This document shows positions 1 through 8,237 of a stretch of DNA of 64,000 nucleotides, in pieces (within the stretch, counting starts at the first letter, position 1; each line of letters opens with the position of its first letter). The DNA comes from Halovivax cerinus (GTDB lineage Archaea; Halobacteriota; Halobacteria; Halobacteriales; Natrialbaceae): positions 2,666,001 to 2,730,000 of the forward strand of contig NZ_CP101824.1 in NCBI RefSeq assembly GCF_024498195.1, given 5' to 3'. Position numbers and translations under genes: made by a program. Under the pieces are notes generated by a model that was not told where the DNA came from, did not search any database, and saw only the letters and a list, made by a program, of their open reading frames with translations.

Positions 1-282
1 CGTGACGGTCGAATCCAGCTTCGACGCGTAGAATCGGGTACCGAGTCCGACGACGGCGAGGGGATACAGGAAGAGCAATCCGAGTGCGCCGACGACGTAC
101 CAGCTGTAGTACCCGAGCGCCTGCGGGAGCGTCTCGGGTTTCCACTTGCCCATCACCGAGTGGCCGCGCCCGCGCTGTCGCGGGAATATCACCTCCATCC
201 ACGTTCCGTGCAGCATCGCCAGATCGAGCATCACCGCACCGATGAAGCCGGTACGGTTTCGCTTTCGCGTGCGGGTTGCCAT
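1..282 (-). CDS. Hypothetical membrane protein, N-terminal part only (runs off the window)
   Basis: The reading frame starts with ATG at 282 on the minus strand and continues past base 1, so about 94 residues are visible. The N-terminus is basic (MATRTRKRNRTG), followed by a stretch with LDLAMLHG and a later hydrophobic segment (YYSWYVVGALGLLFLYPLAV) that should span the membrane. No catalytic motif is visible. It is divergent from nothing close by; its promoter should lie in the 120 bases to its right. Function unknown. Confidence 0.7.
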   Translation of the reverse strand, partial: MATRTRKRNRTGFIGAVMLDLAMLHGTWMEVIFPRQRGRGHSVMGKWKPETLPQALGYYSWYVVGALGLLFLYPLAVVGLGTRFYASKLDSTVT

Positions 283-404
283 ATCCTGTCCCTGCGACCG
301 GCGGACCGTAAACTTTCCTGTGTATTCTGCCGGGGTGATCGGTTCTGATCCGCCGTGTCAGTGGCGAATCCAGACGCCGTCTGCCGGCACACGGGCCGTC
401 CCCG

Positions 405-1250
405 TCAGATCCGGTTCCAGGGTCCGAAGCCGGGGTCGACCTCGCGGGCGCCGCGGTCGAGGTCGTCGATCCGGTCGAGTTCGTCGTCGGAGAGCGACAG
501 GTCGAGCGACGCCCAGTTGTCGGTGATGTGGTCCGTTCCGGTCGCCTTCGGAATCGCCGTCACGCCCGTCTCGCGGAGCCAGGCGAGGCTCACCTGGGCG
601 GCCGACACGTCGTGGTCGTCGGCGATGTCGGTGAGTGTGTCCTCGTCGAAGACGTGTCCGCGAGCGAGCGGCGAGTAGGCGACCACGTTGATGTCGAGTT
701 CGTCGCAGGTGTCGAGGACGTCCTGTTGTTGGAGGAACGGGTGCAGTTCGAACTGGTGGGCGAAGATGGGCGCGTCGAGTACGTCGGCTGCCTCCTCTAG
801 CTGGTGGGGCAGGAAGTTACTGACGCCAACGTGGCGGGTCACGCCGTCGTCGACCAGTTCGTCGAACGCGGCCAGCGTGGCCTCGGGGTCGTACTCGCGG
901 GCCGGCCAGTGGACGTACAGGAGGTCGACGTCGTCGACTCCGAGCCTGTCCAGGCTCTCGCGAGCCGTTCGCTTCACGTCGTCTGGGGCGAGGTTGTCGA
1001 TCCAGACCTTCGTCGCGAGGAAGACCTCCTCGCGGTCGACGTCGGCTGCGGCGATACCCGCTCCGACGTCCGATTCGTTGCCGTAGGCTTGCGCCGTGTC
1101 GATGTGGCGATAGCCCACGTTCAGGGCCGTTTCGACGCTGGTTGCACACTCGTCCGGGTCGGTGTTCTCCCAGGTTCCGAGGCCCAGGCGCGGCATTCCG
1201 TCAACTGTCGGACAGTCCATCGGCTCGATGTCTCTCGGGTCCGAACTCAT
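405..1250 (-). CDS. Aldo/keto reductase family oxidoreductase
   Basis: 281 residues, the usual length for the AKR3/AKR5-like group. Family marks are the N-terminal LGLGTW strand, GYRHIDTAQAYGNE (catalytic Asp and Tyr), the Lys in FLATKVW, the HWP segment at the end of a strand, GVSNF, and the C-terminal nucleotide-binding part IPKATGTDHITDN. It should be a cytosolic NADPH-dependent reductase of aldehydes or ketones; the substrate cannot be told. The start MSSDPRDIEP at 1250 is chosen because the family's first strand follows shortly after; the frame stays open upstream but lacks family sequence. The methyltransferase gene is divergent, about 150 bases away. Confidence 0.92.
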   Translation of the reverse strand: MSSDPRDIEPMDCPTVDGMPRLGLGTWENTDPDECATSVETALNVGYRHIDTAQAYGNESDVGAGIAAADVDREEVFLATKVWIDNLAPDDVKRTARESLDRLGVDDVDLLYVHWPAREYDPEATLAAFDELVDDGVTRHVGVSNFLPHQLEEAADVLDAPIFAHQFELHPFLQQQDVLDTCDELDINVVAYSPLARGHVFDEDTLTDIADDHDVSAAQVSLAWLRETGVTAIPKATGTDHITDNWASLDLSLSDDELDRIDDLDRGAREVDPGFGPWNRI

Positions 1251-1403
1251 GTGTGGATCGTTCGGTCTGCACCGGGTAATGCGTTCCCCTTCCGGCGCCC
1301 GATTCGGGCTCACTCTGGGGCGTCCGACTCGGGATCGGTCGTCGAGCGTCGACGAGTTGCGATGTCGAAACGCACAAACGCCGACCGACCGAACTGCCGG
1401 CCG

Positions 1404-2312
1404 ATGGAGCCTTTCGAGCGGTATCGACCGATCGTCGACGATTTCGAGGCGTTTCTCGCGGCCTGCGAGCGACCGCTCGGAACGGCGGTACGCGTCAATG
1501 CGATCAAGGCGACCGCAGCGCAGGCGATGGCGGCGCTCGAGGCGGACGGCGTCGCCTACGAACAGGCCGACTGGCACTCGCGCGTGCTTCGACTCGAGAC
1601 CGACTCGCCGGGGTCGACGTGGGCGTCGTACCACGGTTTCACGCACGGGCAGGAGGAAGTCTCGGTCGTGCCGCCGCTCGTCCTCGATCCCGAACCTGGC
1701 GAGCGCGTCTGGGACGCCTGCGCCGCACCGGGTGGGAAGGCGACCCAGCTCGCGGCGCTGATGAACGATCGGGGGACGGTCGTCGCCAACGACAACAACC
1801 TCGGTCGATTGTCGGCGTTGCGATTCAACGCCGAGCGCCTGGGCGCCACGTCGCTCGCGGTGACCAACGACGACGCCCGAAACTACTCGCTGGCGTCGTT
1901 CGAGTTCGACGCCTTCGATCGCGCGCTCGTCGACGCGCCGTGTTCCTGCGAAGGGACTATTCGGAAGAACCCTGACGCGCTCGACGAGTGGAACCTTGGT
2001 CACGTCCGGTCGATCGCCGGTGTGCAGAAGGGGATCCTCCGGCGGGCCGTCCAGGCGACGCGGCCGGGCGGGACGGTCGTCTACTCGACGTGTACGTTCG
2101 CCCCGGAGGAGAACGAGGCGGTCGTCGACCACGTCCTCGACGTCGAAGACTGCGCGGTCGTCCCGTTCGACCTTTCGCTCGAGCACGACCCCGGGCTCAC
2201 CGAGTGGAACGACGAGTCGTACGACGGGTCGCTCTCGAAGGCCGCCCGGATCTACCCCCACCAGAACGACACAGGCGGTTTCTTCGTCGCGAAACTGGAG
2301 GTGGCCGCCTGA
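1404..2312 (+). CDS. NSUN/RsmB-type RNA (cytosine-5) methyltransferase
   Basis: 302 residues. The SAM-binding fold shows DACAAPGGKATQLAAL, the acidic NDNNLGRL strand and two catalytic cysteines: Cys180 in DAPCSCEG (motif IV) and Cys230 in YSTCTFAPEENE (motif VI). This two-cysteine layout defines the Nol1/Nop2/Sun m5C RNA methyltransferases that act on tRNA or rRNA. An alternative start at 1362 adds 14 residues; 1404 (MEPFERYRPI) begins with the family-like N-terminus. The stop overlaps the next start (TGATG), so the two genes are probably translationally coupled. Confidence 0.93.
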   Translation: MEPFERYRPIVDDFEAFLAACERPLGTAVRVNAIKATAAQAMAALEADGVAYEQADWHSRVLRLETDSPGSTWASYHGFTHGQEEVSVVPPLVLDPEPGERVWDACAAPGGKATQLAALMNDRGTVVANDNNLGRLSALRFNAERLGATSLAVTNDDARNYSLASFEFDAFDRALVDAPCSCEGTIRKNPDALDEWNLGHVRSIAGVQKGILRRAVQATRPGGTVVYSTCTFAPEENEAVVDHVLDVEDCAVVPFDLSLEHDPGLTEWNDESYDGSLSKAARIYPHQNDTGGFFVAKLEVAA

Positions 2313-2923
2313 TGCCGGACGACGACCCGCCGGCGGACGATGACCCGATCGCGGACGGCGAGCGGACGGCTGGTGACGGCGACCCGGCTCCTGACTGCGA
2401 GGCGACGTCGGACGACGCGCTCGCCGAGAACGTGGGCGAGCGGTTCGCCCGGCTCCCCCGAACGAGGGCCGATCGAACCGTCGCCGGTCGCGTCTCTCGT
2501 GCGGACGTCGTCGAGTACTTCGACGAGCGATTCGGAATTCCGCCGGAGACCTTCGATTCGTACACGTTCTGGGAGAAAGGCGCCGGCAAGATCTGGGTCT
2601 ACGCGGGCGAGGCGCCGTCGCCGATCGAGGTGGAGTCGCTGGGGATGCTGTGTCTGCGCACCCGCCAGGAGCACTGGAAGCCGACGACGGATTTCGTCCA
2701 GCGGTTCGGCGGCCGTGCGACCGAGTGCGTGATCGACCTCGACGAAGACGGGGCCGCCAGGTTCGTCGCCGGCGACGATCAGGAACTCGACTGGGACGGC
2801 GATTGGGGGTACCTGATCGCCGCCCACACGCTCGCCGGCGAGCGAGAACCGCTCGGCGTCGGCCTCTACGTCTACGGCGAACTGCGATCGTTGATCCCGA
2901 AGGGACGCCGGCGCCACCTGTAG
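2312..2923 (+). CDS. Conserved haloarchaeal protein coupled to the RNA methyltransferase
   Basis: 203 residues. The first 50 or so are a low-complexity acidic tail; the rest is a compact globular domain (from about VSRADVVEYFDERFGI to the end) with FWEKGAGKIWVY and a basic C-terminus LIPKGRRRHL. No catalytic motif is seen. It overlaps the NSUN gene by one base. Inference: it may be a detached RNA-binding (PUA-like) module for the upstream methyltransferase, because NSUN enzymes in other lineages carry such a domain at their C-terminus while this one ends right after the catalytic core. Confidence 0.85.
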   Translation: MPDDDPPADDDPIADGERTAGDGDPAPDCEATSDDALAENVGERFARLPRTRADRTVAGRVSRADVVEYFDERFGIPPETFDSYTFWEKGAGKIWVYAGEAPSPIEVESLGMLCLRTRQEHWKPTTDFVQRFGGRATECVIDLDEDGAARFVAGDDQELDWDGDWGYLIAAHTLAGEREPLGVGLYVYGELRSLIPKGRRRHL

Positions 2924-2961
2924 CCCGTTCCCGACGGGCTCTGGGGTACCGGAGCGATCCG

Positions 2962-3348
2962 TCACAGTCCGGCGCCGAGCAGGACGCGAACGACGACGCC
3001 GACGACGAGCGAGTACGTGACGTTGACGAGCGTCCCTGCCAGGTAGAAGAGGCTGTTGTTCTTCATATCGTCCGAACGGACGATACTCTTCGCGGCGAAG
3101 ACGATCGCGAGCGCGGCGTACGCTCCGGCGAGGACGAACGTCAGCAGGAGAATGTTCTCGGTCTTGCCGACGATCGTGCCGATGTCGCGGTCGGTGTCGG
3201 TGACGGACTCGGCGTAGCCATCGTCGGCCCAGGCCAGCGACTCCGTCACGACCCGGCCGCTCGTGACGAGCAACACACCGTATCCGAGGAGAGCGATCAG
3301 GATGGATTCGTATTCGGAGGCGACCTCGACCAGCACGTCGGTCGTCAT
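2962..3348 (-). CDS. Small membrane protein paired with the SatD-like gene
   Basis: 128 residues with about three predicted membrane spans (ILIALLGYGVLLVTSG, LLLTFVLAGAYAALAIVFAA, FYLAGTLVNVTYSLVVGVVV). A charged loop (WADDGYAESVTDTDRD) lies between the first two. The start overlaps the stop of the upstream SatD/HTH gene by four bases (ATGA), so the two form one transcription and translation unit. No enzyme motif is visible. Inference: it could be the membrane partner whose state is reported to the HTH protein. It is not a recognisable DUF3307 protein, the usual SatD neighbour in bacteria. Confidence 0.85.
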   Translation of the reverse strand: MTTDVLVEVASEYESILIALLGYGVLLVTSGRVVTESLAWADDGYAESVTDTDRDIGTIVGKTENILLLTFVLAGAYAALAIVFAAKSIVRSDDMKNNSLFYLAGTLVNVTYSLVVGVVVRVLLGAGL

Positions 3349-4031
3349 TCGGCCACCCCTCCGACGTCGGCGGGCGCGTCGGTCGGCCATCCCGTTTCGA
3401 GCGTCTCGCGAAGGCGGGTCTCGATCGTCTCGATCAGCGGCCACTCGGCGCTCCTGAGGGTGTTCGAGACGGCCTGCTGGCTGATGCCGAGGTCGTCGGC
3501 GACGGCTCGCTGGGTCGACGCGCGTTCGTACCGCGTCACGACCTCACGCTGGCGGTCGGTCCAGGACTCGCGGTGGGCCAGGAGGAGGTTGACCTCGTCG
3601 GCGACGGCCGTATCGAGCGGCCGGGTACCGGTGTCGAGTCCGAAGCGGAGTCCGTCGCGCTCGACGGATTCGAGCAGTTCTGTCGCCCGGTGGAACGCCT
3701 CGCCGTCCATGTGTGCGACCGAGTCGGTCTCCCCGACCGTGATGTCGCCGCTGGCGACGGCGAGTCTGATCGCGTGCGGATACAGCACGTTCTGGAGCGT
3801 GATAGCGACGTCGTAGAGCGGTTCGACCGAGGAGAGGACGGTACCGAGTTCGTCGATCCCTTTCAGAACCGATGGCCCGGCGACGATCGCGTCCCCGTAC
3901 GTTTCCGCGACTCGCTCCCGGGCGCGCGTGAACGTCTCTCGAAACTCGTCTCGATCCGCTATCTCCCGTGAATCGACGACGTCCCCGAGGATCACGTATC
4001 GGTCGGCGCCCCGTGCGACGTGGTCGCTCAT
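3345..4031 (-). CDS. SatD family protein with C-terminal helix-turn-helix
   Basis: 228 residues. The N-terminal 150 residues resemble SatD: YVILGDVVDSREI near the start, then IVAGPSVLKGIDELGTVLS and IRLAVASGDI. The C-terminus holds a clear helix-turn-helix, TQRAVADDLGISQQAVSN, near residues 185-203. The protein is therefore probably a DNA-binding regulator with a SatD sensory or nucleotide-binding domain. Start MSDHVARGAD at 4031 is preferred; an in-frame ATG eight codons upstream would lengthen it. It is followed without a gap by a small membrane protein gene. What it regulates is unknown; a small inverted repeat just upstream could be its own operator. Confidence 0.85.
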   Translation of the reverse strand: MSDHVARGADRYVILGDVVDSREIADRDEFRETFTRARERVAETYGDAIVAGPSVLKGIDELGTVLSSVEPLYDVAITLQNVLYPHAIRLAVASGDITVGETDSVAHMDGEAFHRATELLESVERDGLRFGLDTGTRPLDTAVADEVNLLLAHRESWTDRQREVVTRYERASTQRAVADDLGISQQAVSNTLRSAEWPLIETIETRLRETLETGWPTDAPADVGGVAE

Positions 4032-4050
4032 TCGTGCGATCGAACGGATC

Positions 4051-4070
4051 AACAACGGAAAAATGTTGTT
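4051..4070. promoter_or_regulatory. Inverted repeat upstream of the SatD/HTH gene
   Basis: AACAAC and GTTGTT flank an A-rich 8-base centre, 20-40 bases before the SatD/HTH start. The whole region 4050-4180 is far more AT-rich than its surroundings. It may be the operator of the HTH protein encoded immediately downstream; this is inference from position. Confidence 0.35.
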
Positions 4071-4316
4071 ACTCGTCGTACAATGGCTAAGTATTGTCTG
4101 GTGTGGCCGACAGTGAACAACCTTTAACGATTGTTTTTCGATCTACAATGTTTTTTGATTGTTTCAATCGCCGAATTCCCGGTCGAGCCAGTCGACGACG
4201 GCGACTCCGATGGCACCGATTCGATACCCGTCGGGAGCGACGTGAGCCCGGGCGTGACTGTGCGTGGGTCGGAACGGTGTGTGGGGTGGGACGATGTGCT
4301 GAGCGTGGTGATGTGA

Positions 4317-4326
4317 GCATTAATGC
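4317..4326 (+). promoter_or_regulatory. Palindromic TATA element before the sugar ABC operon
   Basis: GCATTAATGC is a perfect 10-base palindrome centred about 31 bases before the ATG at 4353, the distance expected for the TATA box of a leaderless haloarchaeal transcript. The rest of the 320-base gap (4032-4352) holds AT-rich runs of T on the plus strand and no convincing gene. Confidence 0.5.
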
Positions 4327-4352
4327 GTGTATGCGTGGTCGTCACACTATCC

Positions 4353-5668
4353 ATGACCCGGGTTTCGATGCGCGGGGTCAGCAAGTACTTCGATGGCGGC
4401 GAGACGGTCGCGAACTACGACGTCCACATAGACATCGAGGACGGCGAGTTTCTCGTCTTCCTCGGACCGTCCGGGTGCGGAAGACGACGGCACTCCGGCT
4501 CATCGCCGGTCTCGAACGGCCCTCCGAGGGCGAAATCTACTTCGACGACGAACGGGTCGACGGTTGGTCGCCGAGCGCCAGGAACGTCGCGATGGTGTTT
4601 CAGAACTACGCGCTGTACCCGCACATGACGGTCCGTGAGAACGTCGCGTACCCGTTGAAGGTGCGCGGAGTCTCGCCGGACGAGCGCGACCGCCGGATCG
4701 ACGAAGTCGTCTCGCTGTTGCACATCGAAGACCAGGTCGACAAACCGCCCTCGGATCTGAGTGGCGGCCAGCGCCAGCGCGTCTCGCTGGCGCGCGCCAT
4801 CGTGCGAGAGCCGTCCGTCTTCCTGTTAGACGAGCCGCTGTCGAACCTGGACGCGAAGCTCCGCCAGGAGATGCGAATCGAACTCAAACGACTGCAGGAC
4901 GAACTGGACGTCACGACGATCTACGTCACGCACAACCAGGAGGAGGCGATGAGCATGGCCGACCGGGTCGTCGTCATGAATCGGGGAACGATCCGCCAGA
5001 TCGCAGCCCCGGGCGAACTCTACGAGCGCCCACGGACGGCCTGGGTCGCCCGCTTCATCGGTTCGCCGCCGATGAACCTTCTGGAGGGCGTCCGGACCGA
5101 CGGCGGGATCGACGTCGGCGAGGCCGGTACGATCCACCTGGACGCGATCGCGAGCGCCGACGCCGCGTCGACGGCCGGGCCGGCGAGACGGCGGGAGCCG
5201 GCGGTCACCGAGACGACCGGTGCCGTCGTCGCCGGCGGCGAACCGGAGGCCGGTGGCAGTCCGCCGAGTGGGACACGTTCGGAGCACTCGCTCGACGAGG
5301 ATCGTACGGCCCGCGCACCCGACGACAGGCCGGCGGGCGAGACGAACGCCGAGAACGCCGTCGCACCGGTGGACTCGGACCGGTCCCACCACTCGTCCGT
5401 CGGGAAACCGAACACGATTTCGCTCGGCGTCCGTCCGGAGGACTTCTCCCTGTCGACCGACCCGCCGTCGTCCGGCAACGCCATCGTCGGCGCGGTCGAC
5501 ACGATCGAACCGCTCGGCGAGTACACCCTCGTGAACGTCGTCGCGAACGACCAGCTGGTCACCGTGAAGGTCCCGGATACGCGACTCGGCCGCGACGACA
5601 GAGTGTACCTCACGTTCGACGACGCGGACGCGTACCTGTACGACGCGAACGGCGAACTGGTCACCTGA
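4353..5668 (+). pseudogene. Sugar ABC transporter ATP-binding protein, frameshifted in Walker A
   Basis: Conceptual MalK/UgpC-type ATPase. The first frame (from ATG 4353) gives MTRVSMRGVSKYF, then GPSGCG; the second frame resumes at base 4481 with KTTALRLIAG. One base is missing after 4480, exactly inside the Walker A loop GPSGCGKTT, so neither frame alone makes an ATPase. Downstream everything is intact: Q-loop VFQNYALYPH, signature LSGGQRQRVSLARA, Walker B VFLLDEPLSNLDAKLR, switch His in YVTHNQEEAM, and a C-terminal TOBE domain split by an insert of about 90 low-complexity residues. It heads the operon with both permeases. Either the gene is truly broken, it needs frameshifting, or the sequence has an error; intact downstream motifs favour a recent or artefactual change. 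Confidence 0.85.
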
Positions 5669-5680
5669 TTCCGAAGGACG

Positions 5681-5953
5681 ATGGATATACGCGCACTCCT
5701 GGACGCGACCGGACGCACGGATCGGTCGTCGACCACCGGCGAACGGGACGACGGGGGGTATACCGGCGAGCCGACCGAAGAGCCGGGACCGAACGAGTCG
5801 GGACGGGCTGTGTCGACCGACGGATCGGAATCGGCCGTGTCGACAGGCGGGTCGGAATCGGCTGTGGCAACCCCTGAAACGGACGGCGGTTCGGTGGTCC
5901 ACCCAACCCTGGCCCCTCCAGTGCGTCCGGCGACGGCCGCCTCCGCGCCGTGA
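5681..5953 (+). CDS. Low-complexity acidic ORF between ATPase and permease
   Basis: 90 codons, rich in Ser, Thr, Gly, Asp, Glu and Pro, no hydrophobic segment. It contains a 27-base tandem duplication (5811-5837, 5838-5864) giving a repeated GSESAV peptide. Its stop overlaps the GTG start of the permease (GTGA). The composition resembles both the insert in the ATPase TOBE region and the 120-residue tail on the second permease, so it may be a detached or frameshifted hydrophilic extension of the first permease. Whether it is translated as a separate protein is uncertain. Confidence 0.4.
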   Translation: MDIRALLDATGRTDRSSTTGERDDGGYTGEPTEEPGPNESGRAVSTDGSESAVSTGGSESAVATPETDGGSVVHPTLAPPVRPATAASAP

Positions 5954-6864
5954 GTCGACGGTTTGGGATCGACCACGAGAAGGCGGTGGCACTCGCCGTC
6001 TTCCTCCTCCCGGGGATGACCCTGTTCGCCATCTTCTCGGTCGGACCGATCGCCTACTCCGCCGTCGGGAGCTTCTTCTCGTGGGAGGGGTTCACCATGG
6101 GCGAGTTCACTGCACTCTCGAACTGGGTCGAGACGCTCCGCGATCCGCTGATCGTCAACTGGGACACCCTCCGCCGCTTTCGGTTCCCGATGGGCGCCCT
6201 CCCGCAGAACCTCCTCTGGGTGGTGATCCACGTCCCGCTCAGTACCCTTCTCGGTCTCGGGCTGGCGCTGCTGTTCGCGGACCTGAAGGGCCGGCGCATC
6301 CTCCGATCGATGGTCTTTCTCGGCTTCACGACGCCGACGATCATCATCGGTCTCGTCATGCTGTTCGTCTACGATCCACAGGCCGGGATCTTCAACGAAC
6401 TCCTGCGGGTGATCGGGCTCGAAGGGCAGGTCAGAAACTGGACACAGTCGCCGCAGCTCGCGATCTACGCCCTCATCGCCGGCGGGGTCTGGGTCCAGAC
6501 CGGGTTCTCCATGTTGCTCTACTCGTCCGCACTCGCTGCGATCGACCCGTCGCTGATCGAGTCGGCGAAAGTCGACGGAGCGGGCCGGTTCAGGCGATTC
6601 GTCGACGTGGTCTGGCCACAGGTCAGGCCCGTCACCGCCGTCGTCGTGATCATGGGCATCATCTGGGTCCTCCGGATGTTCGACATCGTCTACGCGGCCG
6701 GCGGCTCCGCCGGCGGGCCGAATCACGTCTACTCCGTCCTCGGAATCGAGGTGTACCGCGCGGCGTTCGAACCGCCGATCCAGTACGGCCACGCCATGGT
6801 CGTGGCGTTGATCGAACTCCTCCTCGTGGCGCCGCTCGCGCTCTACATCGCCCGCATGAGGTAA
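5950..6864 (+). CDS. Sugar ABC transporter permease (MalF/UgpA type)
   Basis: 304 residues, six predicted membrane segments, the first at AVALAVFLLPGMTLFAIF. The cytoplasmic EAA-type loop is IESAKVDGAGRFRRF, which contacts the ATPase. The start must be the GTG at 5950, because no in-frame ATG or GTG precedes it and the first membrane helix follows directly. It lies between the ATPase and the second permease (3-base gap), so it forms the heteromeric channel of an importer for a sugar or glycerol-phosphate-like solute. Confidence 0.93.
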   Translation: MSRRFGIDHEKAVALAVFLLPGMTLFAIFSVGPIAYSAVGSFFSWEGFTMGEFTALSNWVETLRDPLIVNWDTLRRFRFPMGALPQNLLWVVIHVPLSTLLGLGLALLFADLKGRRILRSMVFLGFTTPTIIIGLVMLFVYDPQAGIFNELLRVIGLEGQVRNWTQSPQLAIYALIAGGVWVQTGFSMLLYSSALAAIDPSLIESAKVDGAGRFRRFVDVVWPQVRPVTAVVVIMGIIWVLRMFDIVYAAGGSAGGPNHVYSVLGIEVYRAAFEPPIQYGHAMVVALIELLLVAPLALYIARMR

Positions 6865-6867
6865 CCG

Positions 6868-8061
6868 ATGACCGAAGACGACTCCTCCACCGACGACCCG
6901 TTCGACGCTGGAGACGGCGCACGGACCGGCGACCAAACGACGGAACCGATGGACGGCCCTGCCGACGCATCGACGGACGCCGGAAACGGCGAGCCGGCGA
7001 ACGCGCCCAGCGACGAGTACGCCAATGGCTCCACCGGTGATCCCGATCCGTCCGGGCCCGACTCCGGCGCCGATCCGGGACCGACCGCTGACGGTCCATC
7101 ACCGTCGATCTACTCGGACGGCGGCGGGGCGTCGACGTCGGCGGCCGACGGCGACCGGCACATCCCGGTCGCGGAGATCCCGGACGCGCGACCGGGCCGC
7201 GAGCGTGACTGGTCGTCCTGGCTCGTCGAACGGACGCCGTCGCTCCGGCGGAGTCTGGTGTACGCCGTCGCGATCGGCGTCGCGTTCCTCTGGGTCGTCC
7301 CGTTCCTCGGCCTCCTCATGGCCTCGGTTCGCCCGCTCTCGGAGATCGTCGGCGGGTGGTGGCAACTGGAGGGGATGTCGATCACGCTGGAAAACTACCA
7401 GCGGGCGTGGGCCTATCAGACCGCGCCGCTCGGACAGGCGCTGCTCAACACGGCGATCGTCACGATCCCTGCCGTGCTGGTCGTGATGCTTCTCGGCGCG
7501 ATGGCGGCGTACCCGTTCGCCCGGTTCGAGTTCCCGCTGAAGACGGCGTTGTTCTTCCTGATTCTGCTCGTGATGGCCGCGCCGCCCGAACTCGTCGCGA
7601 TGGGGAACTACAACACGCTGCGGAGCACCGGGATGTTCGACACGTACGTGGGACTCGTGCTGGTTCACGTCGGCTGGGGGCTCGGCTGGGTCGTCCTCTT
7701 CCTTCGCAATTACCTGCTCGGCATCCCGGAGGAACTCGAGGAGGCCGCCAGGATCGACGGCGCCTCGCGCTTTCAGATCTTCCGGACGATCATCCTCCCG
7801 CTCTCGGTCCCGGCGCTCGTCTCCGTCGCCGTCATCCAGTTCACCTGGGTCTGGAACGCCTTCTTCTTCCCGCTCGTGTTCATGCGATCGCCGGACCTGT
7901 ACCTCGCGCCGCAGGTGTTGCCCCTGATGCGCGGCCGACTGCAGATCGACTGGGGGCTGGTCGCCGCCGGATCGATACTGACGATGATCGTCCCGGTCGT
8001 GCTGTTCCTGCTCCTCGAACGGTACTACACGCGCGGGATGGTCGCAGCGGTCGTCGACTGA
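6868..8061 (+). CDS. Sugar ABC transporter permease (MalG/UgpE type) with long acidic tail
   Basis: 397 residues. Residues 1 to about 118 are hydrophilic and repetitive (Asp, Gly, Ser, Thr, Pro), absent from ordinary MalG proteins. The membrane domain begins at about residue 130 (SLVYAVAIGVAFLWVVPF) and carries six helices and the canonical EAA loop EELEEAARIDGASRFQIF. It is the second channel subunit of the importer. The tail faces the cytoplasm if topology is normal. Start at 6868 follows the previous stop by three bases; an internal later start is possible. Confidence 0.92.
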   Translation: MTEDDSSTDDPFDAGDGARTGDQTTEPMDGPADASTDAGNGEPANAPSDEYANGSTGDPDPSGPDSGADPGPTADGPSPSIYSDGGGASTSAADGDRHIPVAEIPDARPGRERDWSSWLVERTPSLRRSLVYAVAIGVAFLWVVPFLGLLMASVRPLSEIVGGWWQLEGMSITLENYQRAWAYQTAPLGQALLNTAIVTIPAVLVVMLLGAMAAYPFARFEFPLKTALFFLILLVMAAPPELVAMGNYNTLRSTGMFDTYVGLVLVHVGWGLGWVVLFLRNYLLGIPEELEEAARIDGASRFQIFRTIILPLSVPALVSVAVIQFTWVWNAFFFPLVFMRSPDLYLAPQVLPLMRGRLQIDWGLVAAGSILTMIVPVVLFLLLERYYTRGMVAAVVD

Positions 8062-8080
8062 CGCGCTCGCGGTCGTCGTC

Positions 8081-8155
8081 CGAGATGCGGGAGACGATGG
8101 GCGTCCGAGGTGCGGGAGACGTTGGGTGTCCAAGGTGGGGAGGCGATGGGTGGGC
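8081..8155. repeat. Three imperfect 25-bp tandem repeats
   Basis: Three units (8081-8105, 8106-8130, 8131-8155) in the convergent gap between the permease and the small membrane protein gene. The shared core reads GAGGTGCGGGAGAC followed by GATGGG or GTTGGG. The third unit is more diverged. No coding role is evident. Confidence 0.8.
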
Positions 8156-8237
8156 CGACGACCCGGCCACCGACTGATGCGCGGCCGTTCGATGGACCAG
8201 CCGTCGATCCGATCGTCGGTTCGACCCACGCGACCGC

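Noticed and set aside
405-2261. A 618-codon open frame on the minus strand extending far upstream of the aldo/keto reductase
   Set aside because: Only the last 281 codons match the family; the upstream part is the antisense shadow of the RNA methyltransferase gene in GC-rich DNA.
5020-6936. A 638-codon minus-strand frame across the ABC transporter genes
   Set aside because: It is antisense to three clearly real genes and has no family similarity.
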